This document shows, piece by piece, positions 24,642-36,240 of a stretch of DNA of 64,000 bases (its first letter is position 1; each line of letters starts with the position of its first letter). Source of the DNA: Moringa oleifera (lineage: Eukaryota; Streptophyta; Magnoliopsida; Brassicales; Moringaceae). A program made the translations under genes and the position numbers. Location: NCBI GenBank assembly GCA_021397835.1, contig JAJFZO010000065.1, forward strand, positions 1,729,001-1,793,000. The letters run 5' to 3'. Under the pieces are notes generated by a model. It was not told the DNA's origin. It did no database searches and saw only the letters and a program-made list of their open reading frames with translations.

Positions 24642-26100
24642 CTTTCAATATTTCAACCCAAGGTAATGCAGCCACCGACTAAAATACCAAAGACCAAACC
24701 CAAGTATTTGCCCTTTCCTTTAGAGGACAATTTTCCACAATTACCAAAACCTAAGTGGGTTTCCTGGAACCAAAAAGCTTTAAGGCTTATAAAAACAGAC
24801 AGAATAATTACTCCACACCAAATGTACACGATACCCACCAAGAAGAAAGTAATCACACCCAAGAAGATATGTTACTCCCCCTATCTTAGAAAAAAGTTCT
24901 CACAGCTTCAGGAACTTCAGAGGCACAAAGGTCATCGACACCGCAAATACACATGCCCACTAAAGAATCTAAAAAGAAACAAGTCCTGTTCCTGGGAGCT
25001 TCAAAGCACCACAAAGAAATACACAAATGGGACCCTATTTAACCAGCAGAAACTAAAAGCAACCCAGGTAGCTTATAGAGATTTGGGAGCTCGTTCAGAG
25101 GAATAAACACAAAAGAGTTTTTCCTCAAATGCATATATCCACTCAAATTTGGGCGTGAATCTTCAAAATTCTTTCCATCTAGTATTTTTTAATGGTTTTT
25201 GGAGACAGATGCAGGGATACAGATAAACCGACAAGAGACAAGGATATTCTGAGAGGAGATGTAGTTATCCTTATTTTGTCCACTTTAAGGCAAGCTCCAA
25301 ACACAAGAAACCATAAATCTTTCGAGATCAGAGTTTCAACACCAGAAAACGATCTGATTCACGAAAAAAATTTTGGCGAGTATTTCCTGAAAACACCAAC
25401 TACAAAAACGAAGCCCGCCCTGAAACGTTTCAACAGCAGACTTATGATCAGCAAAGACCGAGTCACCGGGTCCACTCAGCTAATCCTCCGATACCCACGA
25501 GAACACGCAACTCACCGAACCATTCCGCGAACTCCACAAGACAATAACAAAATCAAATCCGAAACGTTTTCGCAGCAGGCGTTCGTTGCCGTTCAGAGAG
25601 CTTTCTTCCTCAAGATCTCTCCGTCAAAGGCCAAGGAACCGGCCAACGCGGCACAGCTTCACCGATCTTCATATTCTTCAAAAAGACACCTCACTTCACT
25701 GATCCTCCGGAATCGTTCCCAATCTCTGAAACATACCTGCTTCTTCCGAGGTTTCAAGGAACCAAACCCTTTTCTTCAACCATGGGATTCCCCGTCTTAA
25801 TCCTTTTGTTTTCAGTTTTTGCTAACGAAAAACAAAAACAAGAAGGAAAAAGTGGTTTCCGAAAGTATGAGAGTGAAAGAGAGAAAGAAACGAAGGGTAA
25901 AAAACACACTAGCCAGAGATGTAAACAGTAGAAGTATCAAGGTACTACAATATGGTTTCGCTTTTGTTGTTGCTTTTGGTTTGGTTTCCTTGAAATTTGT
26001 TTCTGCCTTTTTTTTGTTGTTATTGTTTTTGCTCATTGGTTCGTCGCTTTCGACTCAGAAGGTCATCCACAAAACTGCTTAGGAATTTAAAGGATCTAAA
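24642..26100 (-). other. 5' leader and promoter region of the HD-ZIP III gene
   Basis: Upstream of the start codon the minus strand shows no coding exon that joins in phase. HD-ZIP III genes usually have long leaders, often with an intron, so most of this stretch is probably transcribed leader. Two long open frames on the plus strand (24540-25106 and 25192-25800) lie here; their translations have no recognisable domain and I treat them as chance. The transcription start was not located. Confidence 0.45.
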
Positions 26101-29100
26101 TGACTATTATGCCACTTAGTATTTCCCTTGGTAGCATGCGAATTTAAGGGGCAATATCGTCGCAGCGAAATCTCGAGGCAGGGCATCAGCGGACTGAATG
26201 GCAGGGACGTAAATAGGAGGAAAAGCGAGGGTAGTGCCGCAAGATAATGCGCCGATCGGAGGCTTATAAAATACTAAAGGCATGAGAGAAGGTCTGCGTG
26301 GGTCACAGAGGACACCATGATGAGGTTTTTGCATGCGTCTCGATTTTAAAGCAGGACCATTTTTTTCCCCTTTTTTTTTTTTAATTTTCACACAAAATAG
26401 TTTAATGTTTCACTGTTTTAATGAATAAAAGAGAAGACTACGTCATCATGATGATCATTTATCACACTGCCTAAAAATGAGATCCAGGAAGATCATTTTG
26501 GGGACGCAGGCACACAAACATACCCTCTGAATCACAGCATAATATAATAAATTATTTTTAAAAATATGTAATACATGGGACATGACAGATTGACATGACA
26601 CGGGAGAGATGGGATAGGGGTGGTGACATGGTGGGTGTGATGTAATTCTGTGGACAAATTGGGCGTTGAGGGGCCTTATCCTTGTTGGCTGTCTCTCTCT
26701 TTCTCCCCCTCTCTCTCTCTCTCTCTCTCCCTTTCTATGCTTATTCCCCATGAAGTGGGGGCTATGCTACAGGTGGCAGATACCCATTTGATTAGACCGG
26801 GATGAGGCTGTATACAACCCAACTAGCAAGCAAAATTTTGGTAGAGTACTTAATTTTCCAATTAAGTCCAAAATCAAACAGCTAATCGGTTGTTAGATAC
26901 TGAGAGGGTGAAACCAATAAAACAATCTGAGACTTATAAATTTGTTGTCAATAATTTCTATTTCACATTTTCATGAACCATATTTTGTTATCAACGATTA
27001 AATTCTACACTCAAAGTAACTATTTGAATTGCGCATTTACATTTACGAAATTGTACTTTTGTTGATAATAATTACTTCCGTGGTTAAAATTATGTATCTC
27101 CAACGATATATTTTGATTCGAATTTTGAAATAAAATAAACAATATTTTATAAAATCAATAAAATAAAGTTTGAATCAACATGAATCACGAATCCAACATG
27201 TATACATTTTGAATTTTAGTATTTTGTAAATTATATGATAAATGTTTGGTAAAACAATACTCCTTTATTAACCTTAAATTTTTTAAGTGGAAAAGAAATA
27301 TATATATATATATATAATTGGAAAAAAAAGGGCAGTAATTCCGGAAAAATTATTTAACCATGGAGCAATCGATCTGTGTCCCACACTACATCCGCATAGT
27401 CGTTCTATGATGCAACAAAACCACAAATGCATGGAGTGACCCACGGCTCTCCTCAACTTTTGGGAGGCGCAATCATATCTACCGTCCAAAACGCTGACAA
27501 TCTCAGATCATCAGCATCACCCCCATCTCACACATCATGGGCGATACATCACTCACATACACCTTCCCGTACATAAACATTTTGTGCGTATGTGCGTTTT
27601 ATGTTCTCATAGATGTACGTGAAAGCGTAATCATGCTGTCATACGCATGTGATATACGGTGGATATACCCCATTGCATGCAGAACAGGCATGAAGTTTTA
27701 GTGGGCCCGCAAAAATGATTTCGAGATCAGATTCATATGAGCTGGATTTTTTCATTTTCCTTTTTTTTAGCAGTAAAAGGATAACCCCATTATTTTATTA
27801 CTACAATTTTTTAGTATAAAAAAATTGGGTTGGGTCCAAATGGTCTGCTTGCAAGACTTATTTAATATTTAGAGTATTATGTGATTTTAATTCATTAATT
27901 TTTTATAAATAAATAAACATATTTAAATTTGATAACTGAATATTTACGTGTCCAACGTATCTGTAAATACATTATATATGATACAATATTCAAGTTAACA
28001 AGTTCTTCCATCCGAGTTAAATGGCAAACCAAAATAAAAAATAACCTTGACCGAGTTTGGATCTTAAAATTTTCAATTTTAACATAATATGGTTGGTCCC
28101 AACCTTTGAATATTGATGTAAGCTTAGATTCAGGCCAACAATAACTTATTATGTTTTGAATTTGACAAGTACATAGTCAATTTATATATATATATATATA
28201 TATATAATATATCTTTGATTTTCCATTTAATAAATATAAAAATATTTTTAATTTAAATTTAAATTTTACCATTTTAATTTGATTAATTTTATATTAGAAA
28301 TTTTAATTTAAGTCAATTTAAACTATAATAAAAAAATTTAAAAATTCAAAGATTTCAATTAATTTCAATTTAAAATTTTATACCAATTAAAAAAATTCAA
28401 AATATCATCACAAAAGTTTTTAAAATTTTTGAATATTAAAAATATACAATTTGATTTTATATTTTTAAAATTTAAATAATTTATAAAAAATAATTATTGA
28501 ATAAAAAATTATTTAAATCAGATAAATAAATTTATTTAAAATAAAGTATAAAATTTTTGAATCATTTAAAAATATTTTGACAATAAAAATATCATTAGTT
28601 TTTGTAATCGTTTCAACTAAACCTCAAATTGAACCAAACAAAAATTTTAAATGCAATGTTAATAAAATTAAAACAATGAAGTTTAAATTAAACTTCAAAA
28701 AAGAAAAATTATTTTTTTGTCCTTTCCCTTCCTTTTTAAAATTTGATTTTATTTAAACTATCAATACTCATATAATCAACTGAAATTAGTCAAATACAAT
28801 TAAAGGATATAAATTTTAAATAATTAATATATAATTGATAATATCATATGTTTATCCGGTAGCTTTGGCTGACAGGGGTTTAAAGTACTATCTTCCAAAA
28901 ACATTTGATTAAGTTGGAGCAGAAAACTGAAGCTGTAGGCTGTTTGCCAGTGCCACTACAGCAAGCAAGAGGTAATTAAGGAAAAGTGGTTTCATTAAAT
29001 CATAATTGTCAATTAATCATCATTAGATTTCAAACACTGAAAAAGTTGGAATATGATATAACAAATATAATTTAATATGCTAAAGGCAAAGGGGCAAAGC

Positions 29101-29474
29101 CTTAAAACAAATAAACCCAGCAGTTGTCTTATGTGTACATATAACAACACCAAAACAAATATGATTTTAGTATTTAAAGGTTAGATGTAATCTAAAAATT
29201 TGAAGCAACAAGTCTTCCACAACCCAAATTATTTTATTTGAGGGAGAGGGTTCAATCTGATTTCTGATTAGTGTCTTTGCCACATAAAATTTGACTAAAA
29301 AGTAAATATTAAAATTTGACGGCACTTGACGTAGGTAGATTCTTGCACTTAAGATTAAATTTTATTATTAATTTAGCTTTCTACACTTGTCAATTGAAGT
29401 TGAAATGTGGACTGATGTTTGATTTTTTACCAAATAAACATAAATATTTTTATTTTTATTAATATCACATCATA
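26101..29474. other. Intergenic, no gene seen; simple repeats
   Basis: Contains a CT-rich run (about 26694-26728), (TA)n runs at about 27299-27317 and 28182-28206, and extremely AT-rich sequence from 28200 to 28840. None of the short frames has recognisable motifs. Confidence 0.5.
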
Positions 29475-29479
29475 CATAG
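29475..29479. repeat. 5-bp target site duplication, left copy (LTR element)
   Basis: CATAG directly precedes the TG start of the 5' LTR and is repeated at 39635-39639 after the CA end of the 3' LTR. Confidence 0.85.
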
Positions 29480-30028
29480 TGATTTGATCAAATATATCAA
29501 ATTTTTTTTTAAAAAAAAAACAAGGTCAACCCTTCGACATTAGGCTTATACAAAAGCTTTAAGTAAGGTTTAAAACATGTTGACAAGTTAACCAATCAAA
29601 AAAGTCTACCTAAGAAAACAATGACGAAAAGATGGGTGGTGTCGATTATATCAGAGTAGCAAGACAATCGCGTGTCAACGAGATTTGTATTCATATACTA
29701 ACAAAGCAACCAACACAATCACTAAAGTATTATGATAATAGTATATCAATAAAACTGATGTCATCAAAAAATCAACAATCTCAACTAACGAAAGGATATA
29801 TCAACATCCTATTCACCCAATTACATCAAACTCTATCTAAAGTTAAAAAAAAAAAAATAATGAATTTATCTCTTTCAATGCATCTATAAAAAGAGAATCA
29901 ATGTATGTTTCAAGTAAGTTGAATTCCTAGAACATCATTGGCATATGAGTGTCCCTTAACAAATCATCCACATAATTATTGACATACAAATGTCCCTTCT
30001 AACCACCATAAAAATTTGGATAGCATCA
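29480..30028 (+). repeat. 5' LTR
   Basis: Begins TGATTTGATCAAATATATCAA and ends GGATAGCATCA. It aligns along its length with 39039-39634 (shared stretches include aacaatgacgaaaa, tcaaactctatc, gcatctataaaa, aacaaatcatccacat and ttgacatacaaatgtccc). It is shorter than the 3' copy because a block near its end is absent. A tataaaa motif at about 29885 could be the LTR promoter. Confidence 0.92.
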
Positions 30029-30048
30029 TTTGAGTCGTCTGTGAAAAA
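30029..30048 (+). other. Primer-binding site region of the LTR element
   Basis: tttgagtcgtctgtgaaaaa follows the 5' LTR directly and resembles a decayed form of the TTTGGCGCCGTCTGTGGGAA sequence that follows the 5' LTR in many Tat-type plant elements. The tRNA used cannot be assigned from this degraded copy. Confidence 0.65.
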
Positions 30049-30831
30049 ACTACAACACAAAAACCATCATTATGCCACCGAAGACCCAATTAACTAGCCA
30101 AGTAGTGAAAAACTAGGAGACCCACGTAATTTCAATAATGTCTCTGACCACTCAAGTCACTCAACTGTCCCTGTTGCCTAGCATGGGATGGCTTTTTATG
30201 ATATTGTCCCCACCACTCTTGGCGACCACTATCACAACCATACTGTGACCACCCCTTTTAGTGACTATAGCAGGCATAATTATCCACAAACCCTTGCCAC
30301 TTCTTATGATGTTAATAGGGTGACCTCGCATGTTTTGCCTTCTATACCGTACACTCATATGCCCTAATTATTCCTTTTCCATTTGTGGGCTTCCAAATAC
30401 TCTATCATCAAACACAACCCCCCATCGATTCACTAGCGGCCTTAAGTCAATGAATAAACCAAATAATCAATATCCTTAATGTCTTAGTTCACCAATAACT
30501 CTCGTAGAAGCCTAACATCACCCATAAATCTTTATACACTAACCTCAGTCCCAATACAACCAGAGGCCATAGATGAAGTGGCATAAAATCAATATAAGCA
30601 AGACAACAAAGATAAAAACAAGGAGTCAGTAATTAAACAGATCAAGAAAAAAAGTAGCCGACGAATGCTTTTACACCTCTCGCAACCATAATATGGAAAT
30701 GGGTGAAATAAAAAAAATTGTTGACAATCTTGATGAATGACAGGCTTAGTAATGACAATCCTGATAACGTGGAGTAGTATTCGGCCATTGGGTGCCCACT
30801 CGCACCCAAAATTCTCATTGAACACTTACTA

Positions 30832-31790
30832 GCAAAGTTCAAAGCTCCGCAAATTAATAATTTTAATGGATTAGAGGATTCCAGAGACCACATTGAGAGA
30901 TTTGTCCGATGGCAAACCTTCAAGGCTTATTAAATGCCATAAAGTGCAAGACCTTCTCTATCACGTTAGTAAAAGTGGCAAGGCAACAATATAACTTTCA
31001 CATATTAACTCCTTTGATCTTTTTAGGCAGATGTTCCTGCACTGATTTGCAAGCAGCATGATCAAAAAGCAAGACACGACCAACCTATTTCCCATTAAGT
31101 AGCAACATTAAGAGTCAATCAAAAAGTACATGAAAAGATTAAACGATGGCAACTTTGGAAATTAAAAGTATAGATTAGTTAGTTCTAGTCTAAACAGTGA
31201 AAGAAAGGGTATTGAAAAATGATTTTCATAATGCTCTAAGTAAAATAATGATCAAAAATATCGAGGAGTTACAAGTAAAAATGGAAAAGTACATCAATCA
31301 AGAGAGGACCACAGAAGAAAATTAGAAACTTAGTGTCAACTTCTAAAGATAACAAGAGGTTAAAGAGGAAGATGAGTCAAAAATTGACCCATTGATCCCC
31401 ACCTGATATTACAAGGTAGAATGAAGAAAAAGAAGGCAAAGTGGTGACAGAGAGCCACATGGCTGGGGTCCAAGAGGCGGCGCTGCATTATCAAGAACGA
31501 AAAGAAGTACACATCTTTTACTGCAGTGAGAACACATATTTTGAAGCAAATCGAGAGTGACCGATAGGTGAAATGGTTGTAATGTATGCATTCTACCCAG
31601 AGAAATGCAATAGGAACAAGTATGATTATTTTCATCGAGATCACAGACACAATACTAAACAGTGTCAATAGCTCAAAAAAGAGATTAAAAAGTTAATAAG
31701 TAAAAAGTGCCTTGTAAGATATATAAAAAAGCCTTAAAGAGGGAGCCGAAGCCCCCACCAAGAAGAAGACTAAGAGAAGAAAAAAAGGAA
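30832..31790 (+). pseudogene. gag: gag pseudogene of the Tat-type element
   Basis: Capsid-like sequence begins near 30832 (KAPQINNFNGLEDSRDHIERF), matching the K.P.I..YDG..DP.DH...F motif of plant gypsy gag. It continues in shifted frames to MEKYINQERTTEE near 31280 and a nucleocapsid-proximal segment NKYDYFHRDHRHNTKQCQ near 31618, which matches the usual YCRFHRDHGHTTEEC region. Stops (for example just after the first segment) and frameshifts prevent expression. The basic, Pro-rich stretch PPPRRRLREEKK follows near 31755. Confidence 0.85.
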
Positions 31791-32109
31791 ATGAATGAGC
31801 CACCAGAACAACCACAAGAAAATATGTAGGTCATCAATAGTGATGGGAATATTCAAGATATCAATCTCATCATCAGAGGTTTAAGCGTCAACCTAATATC
31901 CAAGGGATTAGCTTCCAGTGGAGAAACCTTATCGGATAGAAATGTTTACTTTAGAAAGAAAGAAAAAAAGTATGAAATCTAAAACTGTCCAAAAAATGAG
32001 CAATGTCGTAAGCTTTTCTAATGAGCATTTACAGGGAGTGATCACACCCCACCAAGATCTTTTGTTGGTTAGTATGAGGATAGTCAATAAAAGCACAAAA
32101 AAAAAAAAA

Positions 32110-35100
32110 AGTTAACAATGGCAATTCACAAGCATTTTGTATTACCAAGCATTTGAATGGTTAGGCTTGAGCAGATATAATATGAGACCATTTAGAACAC
32201 CCTTAATTGCCTTTAATAGATCAAGTATGCCTATTGAAGGCATCATAAAGCTGTCAATAATGGATAGGGCGACCTTGCCGAAATGCTGTATAGGTAATTA
32301 CATCTTCGTATCATCTCACAATCAAGTTTCCAACCTTGGGAAGGTAGCTATAATTAAAGCCGACCAACAAGTGGCATGTAAGTGTTAGCTAATGCCATTA
32401 TAAGGCAAACCCCAACTAACATGCCAAATCAATCCAGACCAAAGGGATAATAAATAGTTAGTACAAACGAAAGCAATGGAACGATTAGGGAAAGTACAAA
32501 TTCAAGATGAGCCAAACAAAATAGCCAGAATTGGCACAGGGCTTGAATAACATGAACAAGACCACTTGGTAAATTTTTCACTATTTAACATAGATGTGTT
32601 TGCATGGACAATGGCGGCATGCCAAGTATCATGCGAGAAATACTGATCCACAAACTCAACGCCAACCTTGCGATGCAACCAATCCACTAAAAAAAAAGAG
32701 AACCTCTTTCAGGGAAATACAACACCAATCAAATGAGAGTAGAGGAACTATTAAAGGCCAGGTTTATTAAGGAAGTGCAGTATCTAGAGTGGCTAACGAA
32801 TGTAATGATGGTGAAAAAAGCTAGTGATAAATGAAGGATGTGTGTAAACTTTAATAAAGCGTGTCCTAAAGATAACTATTTGTTGTTGAGAATAAACCAA
32901 CTTGTCAATAGCACTAATGGATGCGAGATGTTCAACTTCATGGACACCTATTTTGGACACAATCAATTAAGAATGCATGTGAAAAATAGAGAACAAACCT
33001 TCTTTATTACTAATCTAGATACTTACTGTTATATGGTGATGTTCTTTGACTAAAAAAATGCAGGGACCACGTACCAACGCCTTGTTAACCATGTGTTCGA
33101 TAAGTAGTTGGGAAGAAATGTAAAAGTGTATATGGATGATCTAATAAACAAAAGCAAGGACATGTTAGAATACACAAAAGATCTAGTGAGATATTCAAAG
33201 TACTGAGGAAGTATGACATGAAGCTGACCTAAGCAAATGCACTTTTAGAGTATCTTCAAGAAAATGCCTTAGGTTTATGGTGACTCAAAAAGATATAGAG
33301 GCAAACCTAGAGAAAATTAAAGCTATAATTGGCATGGAAGCCCTTAGAAACATCAAGCAAGTGCAATTCGTAGTAAGGATGCTGGCAATATTAAGTGTAT
33401 CCATATCAAAGTTGATGAAAATTGCCTTTTTTTATCAAAATATTGAGGTAAATGAAAAATTTTCAGTAGGCATCATGCTTTAAAAAAGCCTTTCAATAGC
33501 TCAAGGTTGCCTTTAGGACCTTTTATTGCTAGTAAAGCTAGAGATCCATAAGGAACTCCACTTATATATTACGATCGTCAAAAGAGCAATTAGCATAATA
33601 CTAGTCAAAATGTAAAACAAAAACAAAAAGTTGGTCTACTATGTGAGTAAAGTACTATAAGGATCCAAGTAAGGTAGCCTAAACATGAAAAAATAGCATT
33701 CACTACCGTAGAAGATAGATAAGGAAAGGGTGGGTTATACTAATTGATTAGGAATTCAATAAGAAAGAAATAAGTGTAATGTTGGTTAGAATGGAAAACA
33801 AGACTCAAAAGTCAGTCTAAGGTACCTAAGCTCAAATAACATTCACCCTCATAATTATAGCTAGAAAATTGCACCCATACTTCTAAGCATTCTTCATAAT
33901 AGTCAATATAGAACAATCACATTGTTAGATCCTCAATAAACTGGAAACATCAAGAAGAATGGTGAAATGGTTGATAGAGCTAGGGGAGTTTGACATAAAG
34001 TATAAGCCTAGGATAGCCATAAATGCATAAGCACTAACAAACTTCATAGTCAAATGCACTATAATAAACACATAGCCAAAACATGTAATGATCCCCAAAG
34101 GTGAAGTCAATATGACGGGTTAAGTTGTCCAGGGTAATCATAGAAAAGATTGAGAATATGAATAGTACCTATGGGCGGACAACATTGCGGGAAGGATAGG
34201 AAACGGTGTCAAAATCTTACTCCATAGCTTGAAATAAGTTAAGTATTGATATGCAATCAAGCTAGACTTTTAATATCAAACAATGAGGCAAAATATGAGA
34301 CATTCTTGTTGAGCCTATCACTAGTGAAGGAAATCCAAGTAATCGAAGTGGAAATAAAAAATGACTCACAATTGGTGGTGAAACAAATATTAGGTGAGTG
34401 TAAAGCACAGGAAGAAAAGATGGTTAAATGAATCACAAAAGTTAAAGAACTTTCGAAAGAACTTAAAAGATGGAGAATCTGGCAAATACAAAGAAAGGAC
34501 AATGCTCAGGCTGTCATACTTTCCAAGCTATCAGTGTTAAATACCAAACACATGAAGAATGCCATGATGAAGACACTGATGAAGCCAAGCATTAAGAGAA
34601 ATCAAGTCATGACATTGGACACCTTAAATAATTAGACCATGCCTTTCTACTATTACTTAAAAAATGACGAGCTTCATTAAGAAAAACTAGAAGTAAAAAA
34701 CAAATGCGAATTAGAGCGGCCAGGTTGGTGACCAGGAATGGACAACTTTACAAGCGGTCCTTTAGCCTTCCTATTCTCTAATGTTTAATGCTAAGTGAGC
34801 ATGTGTATGTCTTAGTAGAGGTAAATTAAAGATTTTGTGGCATGCATATTGAAACATGATCTTTGTCATATAAAATCCTAAGGCAAGGATATTATTGAAC
34901 AATCCTGAAAGGAAAAGAAACTAGATATGTCAGAAGGTACAAAAAATGCCAAAAACATGCTCATTTAATAAACATGCCTACTGCCATTATAAATCTAATA
35001 GTAGTTCCTTGAATTTTTGCTTAATAAAGGATGGATTTACTGGATCTATTCCATTAGCTACCAAAAAAAAGGATGTTCATGATAGTCGGGCACGAACAAG

Positions 35101-35656
35101 TGAATAGCTAAGTAAAAGTCATTAACCATATCATTCTCCAAGGTCAAGACAAGGACAAATAGCGCTAAAGGAGCATGAGCCCAAGAATTGCATAATATAA
35201 TGTAAGTATACTAGACAATAAGTAGAATGACAATGAGAGAGATCTCATTTCTTCTCGCATTTGGCACAAACACAGTGATGCCAATTGAAAATAGGGTGAG
35301 CTCATATTGGGTGAACACCCACGATGAAAGGAAAAATGATAAAAACCTAAAGGCCAACGTGGACTTACTTAAAAAACATGGAGAACGAAATAGAGTTTGA
35401 ATTATTGAATACCGTTAAAGAGTGTTCTAATATTACAACAAAAAAATAAAAGAAAGAAAACTCTTATATAACAAAATTAGGTGATGAGCAAGGCCAATGT
35501 ATCTAAACCATTAGAAGCATTGGGAAAGCTTTCTCCCAATTGCGAAGGCCCATATAAAGTAGTCAGAATCATGATAGAAAGCATTTATAAGCTAACAACA
35601 ATGAAAGTTAATGAGATGGTACGGATATGGAGTTCAAAAAACTTGAAACTATACTA
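32110..35656 (+). pseudogene. pol: pol pseudogene: protease, reverse transcriptase, two RNase H domains, integrase
   Basis: Protease: the active-site region near 32114 reads VNNGNS where the family has VDxGSS, and is followed by a frameshift into YYQAFEWLGLSRYNMRPFRT, so the catalytic Asp is lost. Reverse transcriptase: 32780-33180 includes RMCVNFNKACPKDNYLLLR, INQLVNSTNG and VKVYMDDLINKSKD with the YxDD box intact. First RNase H: about 33510-34050 (VYYVSKVL-like segment, then MVKWLIELGEFDIKYKPR). Second RNase H: about 34170-34430 (ISNNEAKYETFLLSLSLVKE, DSQLVVKQILGE). Integrase: about 34820-35450 (QGYYWTILKG, YKKCQKHAHL). The C-terminal region near 35490-35656 reads KLSPNCEGPYKVVRI. Stops and shifts lie throughout. 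Two RNase H domains point to the Tat lineage. Confidence 0.9.
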
Positions 35657-35959
35657 AAAGTTGAGGGCTTATAAAGGTTAAATAAGAGTGAATGAAATTA
35701 AGGTACCCAATTCATTGACTATTTTTCTCATTTGGACTATATTATTGTTAAAGGAAAAGAATCGATAAAATGAAAACTTAACATCCAGACTTAAGGCTAC
35801 AAGACATTTGAAAACCTGGGGCAAAAAATGCCAAGGCCATAAGCCGTGAAAGCATCCTTGCATGAGAGGTTTGGGTTGTAAAACATCCAAGTCATGGGCC
35901 ACATTATGTCTAGACTGCAAAATTCAAAAATGATGTAAGCCCACAAAAGACACAAAAAT

Positions 35960-36240
35960 GCCCATAAAGGACGCTAGTATGCAAAGGACTAATCACCAAG
36001 ATCAAATTTGTAAGTGGCTAGTTTTTTAAGGTCAAAACCACAAGGAACTAGTCGACTTAAATTAAATCCACAACTACCTAGTCCATAAAGTTCAAATCCA
36101 CAAGGAACAAGTCCATTTGGATCAAATCCACAAGTAACTATTCTACAAAGGTCAAGATCGTAAGGGCTAGTCCATCAAGATCAAATCCACAAATAGTTAG
36201 TCTCTAAAGGTCAAGTTCATAAGGGACTAATTTGTCAAAA
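35960..36240. repeat. Degenerate tandem array (about 30-35 bp period) in the 3' region of the LTR element
   Basis: Seven to nine diverged units built on aaggtcaaatccacaagg followed by aactagtcca repeat between the end of pol and the 3' LTR (for example near 36001, 36030, 36060, 36090, 36120, 36150, 36180 and 36208). Unit borders are blurred by substitutions and small indels. Tandem repeats in this position are known from other Tat/Ogre-type elements. Confidence 0.85.

Noticed and set aside
24540..25800. Two long plus-strand open frames (188 and 202 codons) antisense to the HD-ZIP III start and leader
   Set aside because: The translations are low in recognisable motifs and rich in Lys, Thr and Pro from leader composition. 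One overlaps the antisense of HD-ZIP exon 1, and no splice or promoter support was seen.
26455..26751. 98-codon minus-strand frame starting with a run of Arg-Glu residues
   Set aside because: The run is a translated CT/GA microsatellite, and the rest has no recognisable motif.
29632..29889. 85-codon plus-strand frame
   Set aside because: It lies inside the 5' LTR of the gypsy element and is not kept open in the 3' LTR.
36120..36240. Regularly spaced short repeats considered as a CRISPR-like array
   Set aside because: The units are head-to-tail and diverged without unique spacers, inside a plant LTR element. It is an ordinary tandem array.
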